A program made the position numbers and the translations under genes. 64,000 nucleotides of DNA from Roseibium marinum. Lineage in GTDB: Bacteria > Pseudomonadota > Alphaproteobacteria > Rhizobiales > Stappiaceae. The notes under the pieces were generated by a model. The model did no database searches and was not told the DNA's origin. It saw nothing but the letters and a program-made list of their open reading frames with translations. Shown in pieces: positions 46,466-55,379 of this stretch. Within the stretch, counting starts at the first letter, position 1. Each line of letters starts with the position of its first letter. The stretch is taken from contig NZ_PPCN01000001.1 of NCBI RefSeq assembly GCF_002906165.1, positions 1,054,001-1,118,000 on the forward strand, read 5' to 3'.

Positions 46466-47449
46466 TCAGGCGTTTCCGATCAATACGCCCGCGGCGAAGA
46501 CCAGCGAGCCGCCGAGCACGACCTGGAAGGCGGCGCGCAGGAAGGGCGTCTCCATGAAGCGGTTCTGGATCCAGGCGATCGCCCACAGTTCCACGAAGAC
46601 GACCATGGCGGCCACCGTCGTTGCGGTCCAGAATTGCGGGATCAGGTAGGGCAGGGCGTGGCCAAGTCCGCCGATGGCGGTCATGATGCCGGAGGCGAAA
46701 CCGCGTTTGATCGGTGAGCCGCGGCCCGACAGAACACCGTCGTCATGGGCCGCTTCTGTGAACCCCATCGAGATGCCGGCGCCCACGGAAGCCGACAGGC
46801 CGACCAGAAAGGTCTGCCAGGTATCCTGGGTGGCGAAGGCGGCGGCGAAGATCGGGGCGAGCGTCGACACCGATCCGTCCATCAGGCCGGCCAGGCCGGG
46901 CTGCACATAGGTCAGGATGAACTGGCGGCGTTCGCTCTGGCGTTCGCCCTCGCGCACGTCCTCGGGCGTGTGCTGGCGGCCGAGCCGCTGCGCCAGGCTC
47001 TCGTGGCTCTTCTCGGCGGCGGCAAGATCGCCCAGAAGCTTGCGGGTGCCGGCGTCGGAAGTCCGCTTGGCGGCCTCGACATAGAAACGATAGGCCTGGT
47101 CCTCCATGGTCTCGGCCATGGAGCGGACCTTGTCGAGGCCCAGCGGGCGCACCAGCCAGTCGGGCTTGCGTTCGTAATAGCCGCGCACATGTTCGCGCCG
47201 TATCAGCGGGATCGTCTCGCCGAACCGGGCGCGGTGCTGGTCGATGAGGCGCTGACGGTGGGTGTTTTCCTCCCTGGCCATCTCCTCGAAGACCTTGGCG
47301 GATTGTGGATACTGCTCGCGCAAGCCGTCGGCATATGCGTTGTAGATCCGGGCGTCGTCTTCCTCTGAGGAAATCGCGAGCGCCAGGATCTCCTGCTCGG
47401 AAAGGGTCGAAAAATCCCGTTTCCCCAATCCGAAGAACCGTCCAAACAT
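46466..47449 (-). CDS. mbfA: Membrane-bound ferritin-like iron exporter MbfA
   Basis: A 327-residue fusion. Residues 1-160 form a ferritin-like (erythrin) domain with ISSEEDDARIYNAYAD, MAREENTHRQRL and AAEKSHESLAQRL supplying the diiron ligands. Residues about 170-327 are a VIT1/CCC1-type membrane domain (VQPGLAGLMDGSVSTLAPIFAAAFA and GISMGFTEAAHDDG). This is the architecture of MbfA of Agrobacterium and Bradyrhizobium, which exports iron and protects from iron and peroxide stress under Irr control. I see no obvious Irr box upstream. Nearby rirA and hemP are over 30 kb away. Confidence 0.9.
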   Translation of the reverse strand: MFGRFFGLGKRDFSTLSEQEILALAISSEEDDARIYNAYADGLREQYPQSAKVFEEMAREENTHRQRLIDQHRARFGETIPLIRREHVRGYYERKPDWLVRPLGLDKVRSMAETMEDQAYRFYVEAAKRTSDAGTRKLLGDLAAAEKSHESLAQRLGRQHTPEDVREGERQSERRQFILTYVQPGLAGLMDGSVSTLAPIFAAAFATQDTWQTFLVGLSASVGAGISMGFTEAAHDDGVLSGRGSPIKRGFASGIMTAIGGLGHALPYLIPQFWTATTVAAMVVFVELWAIAWIQNRFMETPFLRAAFQVVLGGSLVFAAGVLIGNA

Positions 47450-47654
47450 GCAGGGCCTCTTGTCGCAGCTTCCGTCTTGAGATTACCCCGGCGCCTTGCC
47501 GGTGGCCGCGCCCCTTCAAGGAAGGTCGCGGCTCCGTGACCCTGGCTGGAACCTCGCCGGGAATAGCGACAATCCACGAACGGGACCGGATGCACATTGA
47601 CGCAAGTCATGTCCGGCCGCCCCCGTCTACTGTGGAGCGGCCAGCACCCTGATA

Positions 47655-49049
47655 TCAGCCCAGCAAGCCATCCTGTTTCAGGACCTGGAAGGTGTCGTCG
47701 AGGGTCTTCTCGACGGTCTTCACGAGGAGATCCGCCTCTTCGTGCGTGAGCACCAGCGGCGGGGAGATGATCATGCTGTCGCGGACCGCGCGCATCACCA
47801 TGCCGTTTTCGAAGGAAATGTCGCGGCAGAGGGTGCCGGCCGTGCCCGCGTCGCGGAACGGCTTGTGCGGATTGGTCTTGTTCGGCACCAGTTCCAGGGC
47901 GCCGAGGAGGCCGGTCATCCGCGCTTCGCCGACCAGCGGATGCCCGGCGAGCTTCAGCCAGCGCTCCTTGAGATAGGGGCCGATGTCGTTTTTCACCCGG
48001 CCGACAAGGCCTTCTCGCTCGATGATCTCCAGATTGGCGAGTGCCGCCGCCGCGCAGGCCGGATGGCCTGAATAAGTATAGCCGTGGTAGAACTCGCCGC
48101 CGGCAAGCATCAGCCCTTCGGCGACACGGTCGGACACCATAACGCCGCCCATCGGCAGGTAGCCGGAGGTCAGCCCCTTGGCGATGGGCATCAGGTCGGG
48201 CTCCATGCCGTAGTAGCCTGACCCGAACCATTCGCCCATGCGGCCGAAACCGCAGATCACCTCGTCGGAGACGAACAGGATGTCGCGTTCCTTGAGGATA
48301 CGGCGGATTTCCGGCCAGTAGCTGTCGGGCGGAATGATGACGCCGCCGGCGCCCTGGACCGGTTCGGCGATGAAGGCCGCGATCTTGTCCTCGCCGATCT
48401 CGTCGATGGCCTGTTCCAGTTTCCGGGCGGTGAAAATGCCGAATTCATCCGGATCCATCTCATGGCCTTCGCCGAACCAGTAGGGCTGGTCGATGTGATA
48501 TACGCCGGGAATCGGCAGGTCGCCCTGGGCGTGCATGGCCTTCATGCCGCCGAGGCTGGTGCCGGCCAGCGTCGAGCCGTGATAGCCGTTCCAGCGTCCG
48601 ATGATCCCCTTTTTGTCCGGCTTGCCGAGTTTGTCCCAATAGGTGCGCACCATGCGGAACACGGTGTCGTTGGCCTCCGAGCCGGAGGAACAGTAAAATA
48701 CCCTGTTGATGTGAGCGGGCGCGAGGCTGGCGAGCTTTTCGGAAAGCGCGACGGCGGGCGGATGGGTCGTCTTGAAGAAGGTGTTGTAATAGGACAGCTC
48801 GACCATCTGCTTGTGCACGGCGTCGGCGATCTCAGTGCGCCCGTGGCCCACCTGCACGCACCACAGGCCCGCCATGCCGTCGAGGATCTTCTTGCCTTCC
48901 GAATCCCGCAGCCACACGCCGTCGGCGCTGGTGATGATCCGGGTGCCTTCCGCGTTCAGCGACTTCATGTCGGAGAAGGGATGCCAGTGGTGGGCGGCGT
49001 CAAGGTCCTGCAGGGCCTTGGTCGGATAGACGTTGGAATGGGCCGTCAT
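47655..49049 (-). CDS. spuC: Polyamine (putrescine-type) aminotransferase
   Basis: A 464-residue class III aminotransferase. WHPFSDMKSLNAEG at the N-terminus, the nucleotide-like region YCSSGSEANDTVFRMVRTYW, NGYHGSTLAGTSLGGM and the PLP aspartate and lysine in FVSDEVICGFGRMGEWFG and PIAKGLTSGYLPMG are all present. These features match SpuC-like putrescine-pyruvate aminotransferases and close omega-aminotransferases. It starts 30 bases after the ligase gene 49080-50498, so they share an operon. With the glutamine-synthetase-like enzymes and the importer nearby, polyamine degradation is the likely role; substrate preference is untested. Confidence 0.85.
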   Translation of the reverse strand: MTAHSNVYPTKALQDLDAAHHWHPFSDMKSLNAEGTRIITSADGVWLRDSEGKKILDGMAGLWCVQVGHGRTEIADAVHKQMVELSYYNTFFKTTHPPAVALSEKLASLAPAHINRVFYCSSGSEANDTVFRMVRTYWDKLGKPDKKGIIGRWNGYHGSTLAGTSLGGMKAMHAQGDLPIPGVYHIDQPYWFGEGHEMDPDEFGIFTARKLEQAIDEIGEDKIAAFIAEPVQGAGGVIIPPDSYWPEIRRILKERDILFVSDEVICGFGRMGEWFGSGYYGMEPDLMPIAKGLTSGYLPMGGVMVSDRVAEGLMLAGGEFYHGYTYSGHPACAAAALANLEIIEREGLVGRVKNDIGPYLKERWLKLAGHPLVGEARMTGLLGALELVPNKTNPHKPFRDAGTAGTLCRDISFENGMVMRAVRDSMIISPPLVLTHEEADLLVKTVEKTLDDTFQVLKQDGLLG

Positions 49050-49079
49050 GGCGGAAGCTCCGGATAGAGTTGAACGGGA

Positions 49080-50498
49080 TCAGACGTTGAGCAGGAGGTA
49101 TTCCCGCTCCCAGGGGCTGATCACGGACATGAATGTTTCGAATTCTTCGTATTTGATCGCCCGGTAGGTGGCGACGAACTTCTCGCCGAAAACCTCGATC
49201 ATCTCTTCGGCTTTTTCGAATTTTCCGAGAGCCTCGGGCAGGCCGCGCGGCAGGGATCTGGCCCTGTCGGTACAGTCGTCGGCCTTCGGGGCGTCCGGCT
49301 TCAATCCGTTGACGATGCCAAGGTAGCCGCAGGCCAGGCTTGCGGCGATGGCCAGATACGGGTTGGCGTCGGAGCCCGGAATGCGGTTTTCCAGCCGCCG
49401 GGCCTGGGCGTTGGAATAAGGCACGCGCAGCCCCACGGTCCGGTTGTCGTATCCCCAGTAGACGTTGACTGGCGCGGTCGAGGTTTTCGAGAACCGCCGG
49501 TAGGAGTTCACGAAAGGCGCCATGATGCAGCTCACCTTCGGCAGATATTTCTGGTGGCCGGCGATGAACGAGAGAAAAAGCGGCGTTTCCTCGCCGTTTT
49601 CTCCGGCGAATATGTTCAGTCCGGTTTCCTTGTCGATCACCGACTGGTGGATATGCATGGCCGAGCCGGGCTGGTTCGACATGGGCTTGGACATGAAGGT
49701 GGCATACATTTCATGCCGCAGCGCGGCTTCACGGATCGTGCGCTTGAACAGGAAGACCTGGTCCGCCAGGGCCAGGGGATTGCCGTGGCGCAGGTTGATC
49801 TCCATCTGCGCGGCGCCTTCCTCGTGGATCATGGTGTCGATCTCGAGGCCCTGCTGTTCCGACAGGTCGTAGATGTCGTCGATAAGATCGTCGAATTCAT
49901 TCAGCGCGGAAATGGAATACGACTGGCGGCCGACTTCCGGACGTCCGGAGCGGCCCCGCGGCGGCTCGAGCGGGTAGTCCGGGTCGGTGTTGGGCCGCAC
50001 CAGGTAGAACTCGATTTCCGGGGCAATGACCGGTTCCCAGCCCTTGTCCTCGTAGAGTTTCAGGATACGCTTCAGAACATTGCGCGGGGCGGTTTCAAGC
50101 GGATCGCCTTCGCGCGTATAGGCATCGTGAATGAGCTGGGCCGTCGGATCGGTTTCCCAGGGAACCGTGGTCAGGGTGCTGTAGTCCGGCCGGAAATACA
50201 GGTCGCCATCCGTGGCGTTGTGCTGGAACCGGTCATCGTCTTCCGGATAGTCTCCCGAAATCGTCTGCGCGAAGATGGACGCCGGCATGGTCATCACCGG
50301 GCCGGAAAAGAACTTTCCGGTCGGCATCATCTTGCCGCGCGCGACACCGGCGATATCGGGAACGATGCATTCGATGTCCTGAATGTTGCGCGCATTCAGC
50401 CATTCCCGCGCGGCATCGACATCCGGCACACCGCGCAGGCTGTCCGACGGGCTCTGGATTTCACTGGCAGGCGTGTCTGCGGTCACGGGAGGCTCCAA
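49080..50498 (-). CDS. puuA: Glutamine synthetase-like gamma-glutamylpolyamine synthetase
   Basis: A 472-residue GlnA-like ligase. N-terminal PDIAGVARGKMMP, middle EIEFYLVRPN, the ATP/Mg loop GSAMHIHQSV and NSYRRF and GYDNRTVGLRVP with NRIPGSDANPYLA are the expected catalytic segments. Compared with true glutamine synthetase it lacks the adenylylation-site context, as in PuuA/SpuI proteins that join glutamate to putrescine or spermidine. It is first in an operon with the aminotransferase. A perfect palindrome lies 83 bases upstream, shared in core sequence with the GntR promoter. A paralogue is at 51497-52885. Confidence 0.85.
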   Translation of the reverse strand: MEPPVTADTPASEIQSPSDSLRGVPDVDAAREWLNARNIQDIECIVPDIAGVARGKMMPTGKFFSGPVMTMPASIFAQTISGDYPEDDDRFQHNATDGDLYFRPDYSTLTTVPWETDPTAQLIHDAYTREGDPLETAPRNVLKRILKLYEDKGWEPVIAPEIEFYLVRPNTDPDYPLEPPRGRSGRPEVGRQSYSISALNEFDDLIDDIYDLSEQQGLEIDTMIHEEGAAQMEINLRHGNPLALADQVFLFKRTIREAALRHEMYATFMSKPMSNQPGSAMHIHQSVIDKETGLNIFAGENGEETPLFLSFIAGHQKYLPKVSCIMAPFVNSYRRFSKTSTAPVNVYWGYDNRTVGLRVPYSNAQARRLENRIPGSDANPYLAIAASLACGYLGIVNGLKPDAPKADDCTDRARSLPRGLPEALGKFEKAEEMIEVFGEKFVATYRAIKYEEFETFMSVISPWEREYLLLNV

Positions 50499-50580
50499 TT
50501 GTTAGGCACCGGGAAAGGAAAACGGTTCGGGACGATGGCCGATCACCAATCCTGTGTCCGGTGCCTTTGCAGGCAGCAGG

Positions 50581-50598
50581 ATTTTGTGATCACAAAAT
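50581..50598. promoter_or_regulatory. GntR-type operator upstream of the first ligase gene
   Basis: ATTTTGTGATCACAAAAT is a perfect 18-base palindrome, 83 bases before the ligase start. The core GTGATCAC recurs upstream of the GntR gene, indicating a shared regulator. Confidence 0.7.
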
Positions 50599-50627
50599 GA
50601 CATGAGATGGGGAAGGGATCAACAGGC

Positions 50628-51332
50628 TCATGTACCGGCGAGAATTTCCTTCCCCAACAGACCCATGCCTTCGGAGATATCGGCGGCGATGGCGGAGCGC
50701 AAGGCTTCTTTGTCGCGCAGTTCCACCGCCCGGATGGCTTCCTTGTGCCGGTCCACCAGGCTGGCCGTGCCGACCCGGCCGTAGACCGTGCGCATGAAGG
50801 GGGCGAATTGCAGCCACAGGCTGTCGATCAGGGGCAGCAGGACCTTCGAGCCGGAGGCCCGGTAGATGCTGAAATGAAAGGCGTGGTTCAACCGCATATA
50901 GGCTTCCGCATCACCGCTGATGAGGCGATCGTCGATGTCGTTGTCGATGGATTGCAGGTTGCCTGCATCGCCGGGGGTCAGGTGGGGGAGCGCCAGTTCG
51001 GCAAGTTCCGGCTCCAGCAGCAGGCGCGCCTTGAGGACCTCGTCGAAACGGGCGGGCGTCATGTCCGGCACCTGAACCCGGCCGTTGGGTTTGACTTCCA
51101 GGGCATTTTCCGCAGCAAGCCGCTGGAGAACCTCGCGCACCGGCATCGGGCTCACGCCGAGTTCCGTCGCAAGTCCCCGGATCGTCACCGCTTTTCCGGG
51201 AATGAAGCGCCCTGTCAGCAGACCTGCCCGGATCGCCGCGTCCACCTGTTCGCGGGTCGCGCCGCGCGACGGAGTGTGACCGGCCTCAGGCTTTGTCGGT
51301 CCGGATTGCAGAGCGGAGCGCCGGAGGGGCAA
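50628..51332 (-). CDS. GntR-family (FCD) transcriptional regulator
   Basis: A 234-residue regulator. The N-terminal winged helix covers ATREQVDAAIRAGLLTGRFIPGKAVTIRGLATELGVSPMPVREVLQRLAAE (key residues AIRAG, PVREVL). The C-terminal FCD domain has EVLKARLLLEPELAELAL, a metal-binding-type histidine in AYMRLNHAFHFSIYRASGS, and RHKEAIRAV. It lies between two ligase genes and is divergent from the second. The palindromic GTGATCAC sites upstream of both ligases mark them as its likely targets. Ligand is probably a polyamine or derivative, inferred from the neighbours. Confidence 0.88.
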   Translation of the reverse strand: MPLRRSALQSGPTKPEAGHTPSRGATREQVDAAIRAGLLTGRFIPGKAVTIRGLATELGVSPMPVREVLQRLAAENALEVKPNGRVQVPDMTPARFDEVLKARLLLEPELAELALPHLTPGDAGNLQSIDNDIDDRLISGDAEAYMRLNHAFHFSIYRASGSKVLLPLIDSLWLQFAPFMRTVYGRVGTASLVDRHKEAIRAVELRDKEALRSAIAADISEGMGLLGKEILAGT

Positions 51333-51364
51333 TGACGTGATCCTCGAACAGTTGAAAGACCGAT

Positions 51365-51409
51365 TTGTGTGATCCGCCTTGACAGGCTGAAGCGAAAGTG
51401 ATCACATTT
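51365..51409. promoter_or_regulatory. GntR/ligase divergent operator region
   Basis: AAAGTGATCACATTT (51395-51409, core GTGATCAC at 51398-51405) and a half-site TTGTGTGATC (51365-51374) lie between the divergent GntR and second ligase genes. They match the palindrome at 50581-50598. Confidence 0.65.
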
Positions 51410-51496
51410 TTGGAAAGCAAGCAAACAAAAGCGGACTGCCCGTCGCCGATAGCGTTCCGGTCAGGGCCAGCCGATACAGGGGCAAACAGACTCTCA

Positions 51497-52885
51497 ATGA
51501 ACGAGCTTCCCCACCAGACTCTTGAACATCCCGCCGAACCCGGATGGAAGACGGACTTCGACGCCTTCATGGCCGAGCATCCGGACCTGGACACACTGGA
51601 AGTTGTCCTTCCCGATACCAACGGCGTCCTGCGCGGCAAATGGCTTCCCGGCACGGCGCTGCCGAAGGTGTTTGAAGGCGGCGTCGCCTTTCCCTATTCG
51701 CTTTTCGGGCTGGATGTCTGGGGCCGCGAGGTCGAGGCCACCGGCATGCATCTGGAAACGGGCGACAAGGACGGCGTCTGCTGGCCGATCCCGGAAACCC
51801 TGAAGCTCGTGCCGTGGACCGACCGCAAGACCGCCCAGGTGCTTCTGTCCATGTACGACAGGGACGGGCAACCCTTTCCCGCCGATCCGCGTCACGTTTT
51901 GAAGACCACGGTGGACCGGCTTAAGGAGGAGTTCGGTGTCACCGCGACCTGCGCCTTCGAGCTGGAATTCTACCTCTTCGAGGAAAGTGACGGCGACTGG
52001 ACGGAGCAGCCCAAACCGCTGTTTTCAACCCATCTCGGTCCCGCCCGCCAGAACATGTACGCGCTCTCGGATCTGGAGGCGTTGCTGCCCGTGGTCGACG
52101 ATCTGCGCAGGGCCTGCGAAGCCCAGGGCATTCCGGCCGATGCCGCCGTGTCCGAAGCTGCCCCGGGCCAGTTCGAACTGAACCTGCACCACCGGCGCGA
52201 CCCGCTGCTGGCGGCCGATGACGTGGTGCTGCTGCGCCGGCTGGTGGCGGGCGTCGCCCGCAAGCACGAGCTCAAGGCCTCCTTCATGGCCAAGCCCTTC
52301 GTGCAATGGCCGGGCAACGGCATGCATGTGCATGTCTCCATGGAGGACGACAACGGCAATCTGTTCGCCGATCCGGACAAGGGAGGCGAACAGCTCGGCT
52401 ACGCCATCAACGGCCTTTTGAAGACCATGCCGGAGGCGTTGCTGCTGTTCATCTCCACCTTCAACGGCTTCCGCCGCATGCAGCCGGGGTCCTATGCACC
52501 GGCTTCGATCTGCTGGGGCTATGACAACCGTTCGGTCGCCCTGCGCGTTCCGGCCTCCACGCCGGAGGCGGCGCGCGTGGAACACCGGATCGCCGGTGCC
52601 GACGCCAATCCCTATCTGGTTCTGACGGGTGTTCTGGAGGGGATGATGGAAGGCCTGCGGCTGAAGAAGGACCCGCCGGCTCCGGTCACCGGCAATGCCT
52701 ACGAAAAGCGCAGGAAGCGCCTTACGCCCTGGATGGACGAGGCCATCGATGCCTTTGAAGCCTCCAAGTTTATGAAACAGGCCGTGGGCAAGGAAATGCA
52801 CAAGGTGCTGACCGAGATCAAACGGGAAGAACTGAACGAATTCGGGCGGGAGATTTCCTCCCTGGAACGTCGGACCTATTTGTGA
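51497..52885 (+). CDS. Second glutamine synthetase-like polyamine ligase
   Basis: A 462-residue GlnA-like enzyme, paralogous to the one at 49080-50498. The catalytic segments are VVLPDTNGVLRGKWLP, CAFELEFYLFEE, NGMHVHVSMEDD and GYDNRSVALRVPAS, then HRIAGADANPYLVLTG. It probably joins glutamate to a polyamine or related amine. I chose ATG 51497 (MNELPHQTLEH) because AGGGG lies upstream and the longer frame overlaps the operator. It is followed, 150 bases later, by the polyamine importer. An inverted repeat TGACC-N7-GGTCA sits just before that importer. Confidence 0.85.
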   Translation: MNELPHQTLEHPAEPGWKTDFDAFMAEHPDLDTLEVVLPDTNGVLRGKWLPGTALPKVFEGGVAFPYSLFGLDVWGREVEATGMHLETGDKDGVCWPIPETLKLVPWTDRKTAQVLLSMYDRDGQPFPADPRHVLKTTVDRLKEEFGVTATCAFELEFYLFEESDGDWTEQPKPLFSTHLGPARQNMYALSDLEALLPVVDDLRRACEAQGIPADAAVSEAAPGQFELNLHHRRDPLLAADDVVLLRRLVAGVARKHELKASFMAKPFVQWPGNGMHVHVSMEDDNGNLFADPDKGGEQLGYAINGLLKTMPEALLLFISTFNGFRRMQPGSYAPASICWGYDNRSVALRVPASTPEAARVEHRIAGADANPYLVLTGVLEGMMEGLRLKKDPPAPVTGNAYEKRRKRLTPWMDEAIDAFEASKFMKQAVGKEMHKVLTEIKREELNEFGREISSLERRTYL

Positions 52886-53038
52886 TGCAGCGGCTGCCCA
52901 AAATCGGCGCTGGACAAAAACCCGGCCCGTCGTCAAAGTTCGGGAAAGACAAGTCAAGACAAGCGGCTAAGGCCGATTGAAATCAACGAACATGACCACG
53001 ATCAGGTCACCGCAAATCTCTGAAGGGGAGTTTCAAAA

Positions 53039-54133
53039 ATGTCATTGAAATCCATGTTGACCGGTGTTGCCGCACTCAGCCTGCTGAGCGGTGCCGCAAT
53101 CGCCCAGGATCGGGAAGTCAGGGTCTATAACTGGTCCGACTATATCGACGAGTCGATCCTGGAGGATTTTACCAAGGAAACCGGGATTGAGGTCGTCTAC
53201 GACGTCTTCGACAGCAACGAAGTGCTGGAAACCAAGCTGCTGGCCGGCGGAACCGGCTACGATATCGTCGTGCCGACCGGGACCTTCCTTGCCCGTCAGA
53301 TCCAGGCGGGCGTGTTCGCCGAACTCGACAAATCCAAGCTGCCCAATCTGTCCAACATGTGGACGGACATCGAGGAACGGGTTCAAAAATACGATCCCGG
53401 CAATGCCTATTCCATCAACTACATGTGGGGCACCACCGGCATCGGCTACAACGTCGAAAAAGTGAAGGCCGCCCTCGGCGAGGATGCGCCGGTCGACAGC
53501 TGGGACCTGTTCTTCAAGCCGGAGAACATGGAGAAGCTGAAGGATTGCGGCGTCCATGTTCTGGATGCGCCGACCGAAATGTTCCCGGCCGCGCTCAAAT
53601 ATCTCGGGCTGGACCCGGACAGCAAGGACCCGGCGGATATCGAAAAGGCGGGCGACCTGCTCAAGACCATCCGTCCCTATGTGCAGAAATTCCATTCTTC
53701 CGAATATATCAACGCGCTGGCCAATGGCGACATCTGCCTGGCGATCGGCTGGTCCGGCGACGTTCTGCAGGCCCGTGACCGGGCGGCGGAAGCCAACAAC
53801 GGCGTGACCGTGGAATATTCCATTCCCAAGGAAGGCGCGCTGATGTGGTTCGACCAGATGGCGATCCCGGCCGACGCGCCGCACAGCGACGAAGCGCATG
53901 AGTTCCTGAACTACATCATGCGGCCGGACGTCATGGCCAAGGCTTCCAACTACGTCTATTACGCCAATGGCAACAAGGCGTCCCAGGAACTCCTCAACGA
54001 GGACGTCATCGGTGACCCGGCGATCTATCCGAGCGAGGAGGCGGTGAAGAACCTTTACACCGTGACCTCCTATCCGCCGAAGGTGAACCGGATTGTCACC
54101 CGCACCTGGACATCGGTGAAAAGCGGCCAGTAG
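53039..54133 (+). CDS. potF: Polyamine ABC transporter, periplasmic binding protein
   Basis: A 364-residue PotF/SpuD-type binding protein. The signal peptide ends at AAIA. REVRVYNWSDYIDESILEDFTKETGIEVVYDVFDSNEVLETKLLAG contains the family core (WSDYID, DSNEVLE), and GTTGIGYN plus ANGDICLAIGWSGD follow. It binds putrescine or spermidine in the periplasm; PotF/SpuD types favour putrescine and SpuE types spermidine. GAAGGGGAG supports the ATG. It is the first of four transporter genes and is followed by a hairpin. Confidence 0.9.
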   Translation: MSLKSMLTGVAALSLLSGAAIAQDREVRVYNWSDYIDESILEDFTKETGIEVVYDVFDSNEVLETKLLAGGTGYDIVVPTGTFLARQIQAGVFAELDKSKLPNLSNMWTDIEERVQKYDPGNAYSINYMWGTTGIGYNVEKVKAALGEDAPVDSWDLFFKPENMEKLKDCGVHVLDAPTEMFPAALKYLGLDPDSKDPADIEKAGDLLKTIRPYVQKFHSSEYINALANGDICLAIGWSGDVLQARDRAAEANNGVTVEYSIPKEGALMWFDQMAIPADAPHSDEAHEFLNYIMRPDVMAKASNYVYYANGNKASQELLNEDVIGDPAIYPSEEAVKNLYTVTSYPPKVNRIVTRTWTSVKSGQ

Positions 54134-54146
54134 GTCCTCAAGGCAC

Positions 54147-54174
54147 GGCCGGGCTTTCACGGCAGAGCCCGGCC
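54147..54174 (+). other. Intercistronic hairpin after the polyamine-binding gene
   Basis: GGCCGGGCT (54147-54155) pairs with AGCCCGGCC (54166-54174) around a ten-base loop, with no T-run. As in the choX-choW gap, it probably stabilises the binding-protein mRNA or limits downstream expression. Confidence 0.65.
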
Positions 54175-54211
54175 AGTTACTTGAATATTCTCTTAGGGGC
54201 GGGGGATTGTT

Positions 54212-55372
54212 TTGGCGAAGAAATCGATAGGGCCTGTACGCCGGGAATACGCCCCCTGGGAAATGCCGGACCATCCGCCCTTCATTGAGTTCCGCGATGT
54301 CACCAAGAAATTCGGCGACTTCACCGCGGTCAACAATCTCTCCCTGAAAATCTATGAACGCGAGTTTTTCGCGCTGCTCGGCGGCTCCGGTTGCGGCAAG
54401 ACGACCCTGATGCGCATGCTGGCCGGGTTCGAAACCCCGACATCGGGACAGATCTTTCTGGACGGGCAGGATCTTGCCGGTATTCCGGCCTTCCGGCGTC
54501 CCTCCAACATGATGTTCCAGTCCTATGCGCTTTTTCCGCATATGAGCGTCGAGAAGAACATCGCCTTCGGCCTGAAACAGGACAAGCTGAGTGCTTCGCA
54601 GGTCAGCGACCGCGTCGAGGAGATGCTGCGCCTGACTAAGCTGGAACAGTTCGCCAAGCGCAAGCCGCATCAGCTTTCCGGCGGCCAGCGTCAACGCGTC
54701 GCGCTGGCCCGCTCCCTGGCGAAACGGCCCAAGGTTCTGCTGCTGGACGAACCGCTGGGCGCGCTCGACAGAAAGCTGCGCGAGGAGACCCAGTTCGAGC
54801 TGATGAACATTCAGGAAGAGTTGAAAACCACCTTCCTGATCGTCACCCATGACCAGGAAGAGGCGATGACGGTCGCCGACCGGATCGCGGTGATGGACAA
54901 GGGCGAACTGGTCCAGGTGGCGACACCGGCGGAAATCTACGAAGCGCCGAATTCCAGGTTCGTGGCCGATTTCATCGGCGACGTGAACCTGATCGAGGCC
55001 ACGGTCTCGCAAAAATCCGCGTCGGGCACGCGGCTTGAGTCAGTCTGCGAAGGCCTCGCCATCGAGACCGACCAGGAAACGGATGCCGGCATAGGCGACA
55101 GGGTCTGGTATGCGATCCGGCCCGAAAAGGTCCGCATCGCGCACGGCCGCCGTGACGAGGACGCCACCAACCAGATCAACGGTCTCGTCTGGGATATCGC
55201 CTATCTCGGCGATGTTTCCATCATCCATTCAAAGGTCGGCGAGGCTGAAAAGGACAACATTTTGCGGGCCACCTTCGCCAATGTCTCGCGCATGGTCGAA
55301 AATCCCATCACCTGGGATGACGAGGTGGTCCTTGCGTTCGACCGCGACGCCGGCGTCATTTTGAGGGGGTGA
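54212..55372 (+). CDS. potG: Polyamine ABC transporter ATP-binding protein
   Basis: A 386-residue ATPase of the PotA/PotG group. Walker A is GGSGCGKTT, the signature is LSGGQRQR, Walker B is VLLLDEPLGALD, and THDQEEA holds the switch histidine. A C-terminal TOBE-like domain follows from about residue 250. The start is TTG, supported by a purine-rich stretch (AGGGGCGGGGG) and the start of the conserved region. It energises the polyamine importer with the next two genes. Confidence 0.92.
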   Translation: MAKKSIGPVRREYAPWEMPDHPPFIEFRDVTKKFGDFTAVNNLSLKIYEREFFALLGGSGCGKTTLMRMLAGFETPTSGQIFLDGQDLAGIPAFRRPSNMMFQSYALFPHMSVEKNIAFGLKQDKLSASQVSDRVEEMLRLTKLEQFAKRKPHQLSGGQRQRVALARSLAKRPKVLLLDEPLGALDRKLREETQFELMNIQEELKTTFLIVTHDQEEAMTVADRIAVMDKGELVQVATPAEIYEAPNSRFVADFIGDVNLIEATVSQKSASGTRLESVCEGLAIETDQETDAGIGDRVWYAIRPEKVRIAHGRRDEDATNQINGLVWDIAYLGDVSIIHSKVGEAEKDNILRATFANVSRMVENPITWDDEVVLAFDRDAGVILRG

Positions 55373-55379
55373 GAGAACG

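Noticed and set aside
51398..51496. GTG start 33 codons upstream for the second polyamine ligase
   Set aside because: The GTG is inside the GntR-type operator palindrome and the added residues do not match the family N-terminus.
53042..55012. 656-codon minus-strand open frame opposite potF and potG
   Set aside because: Antisense of two well supported transporter genes with no recognisable domain.
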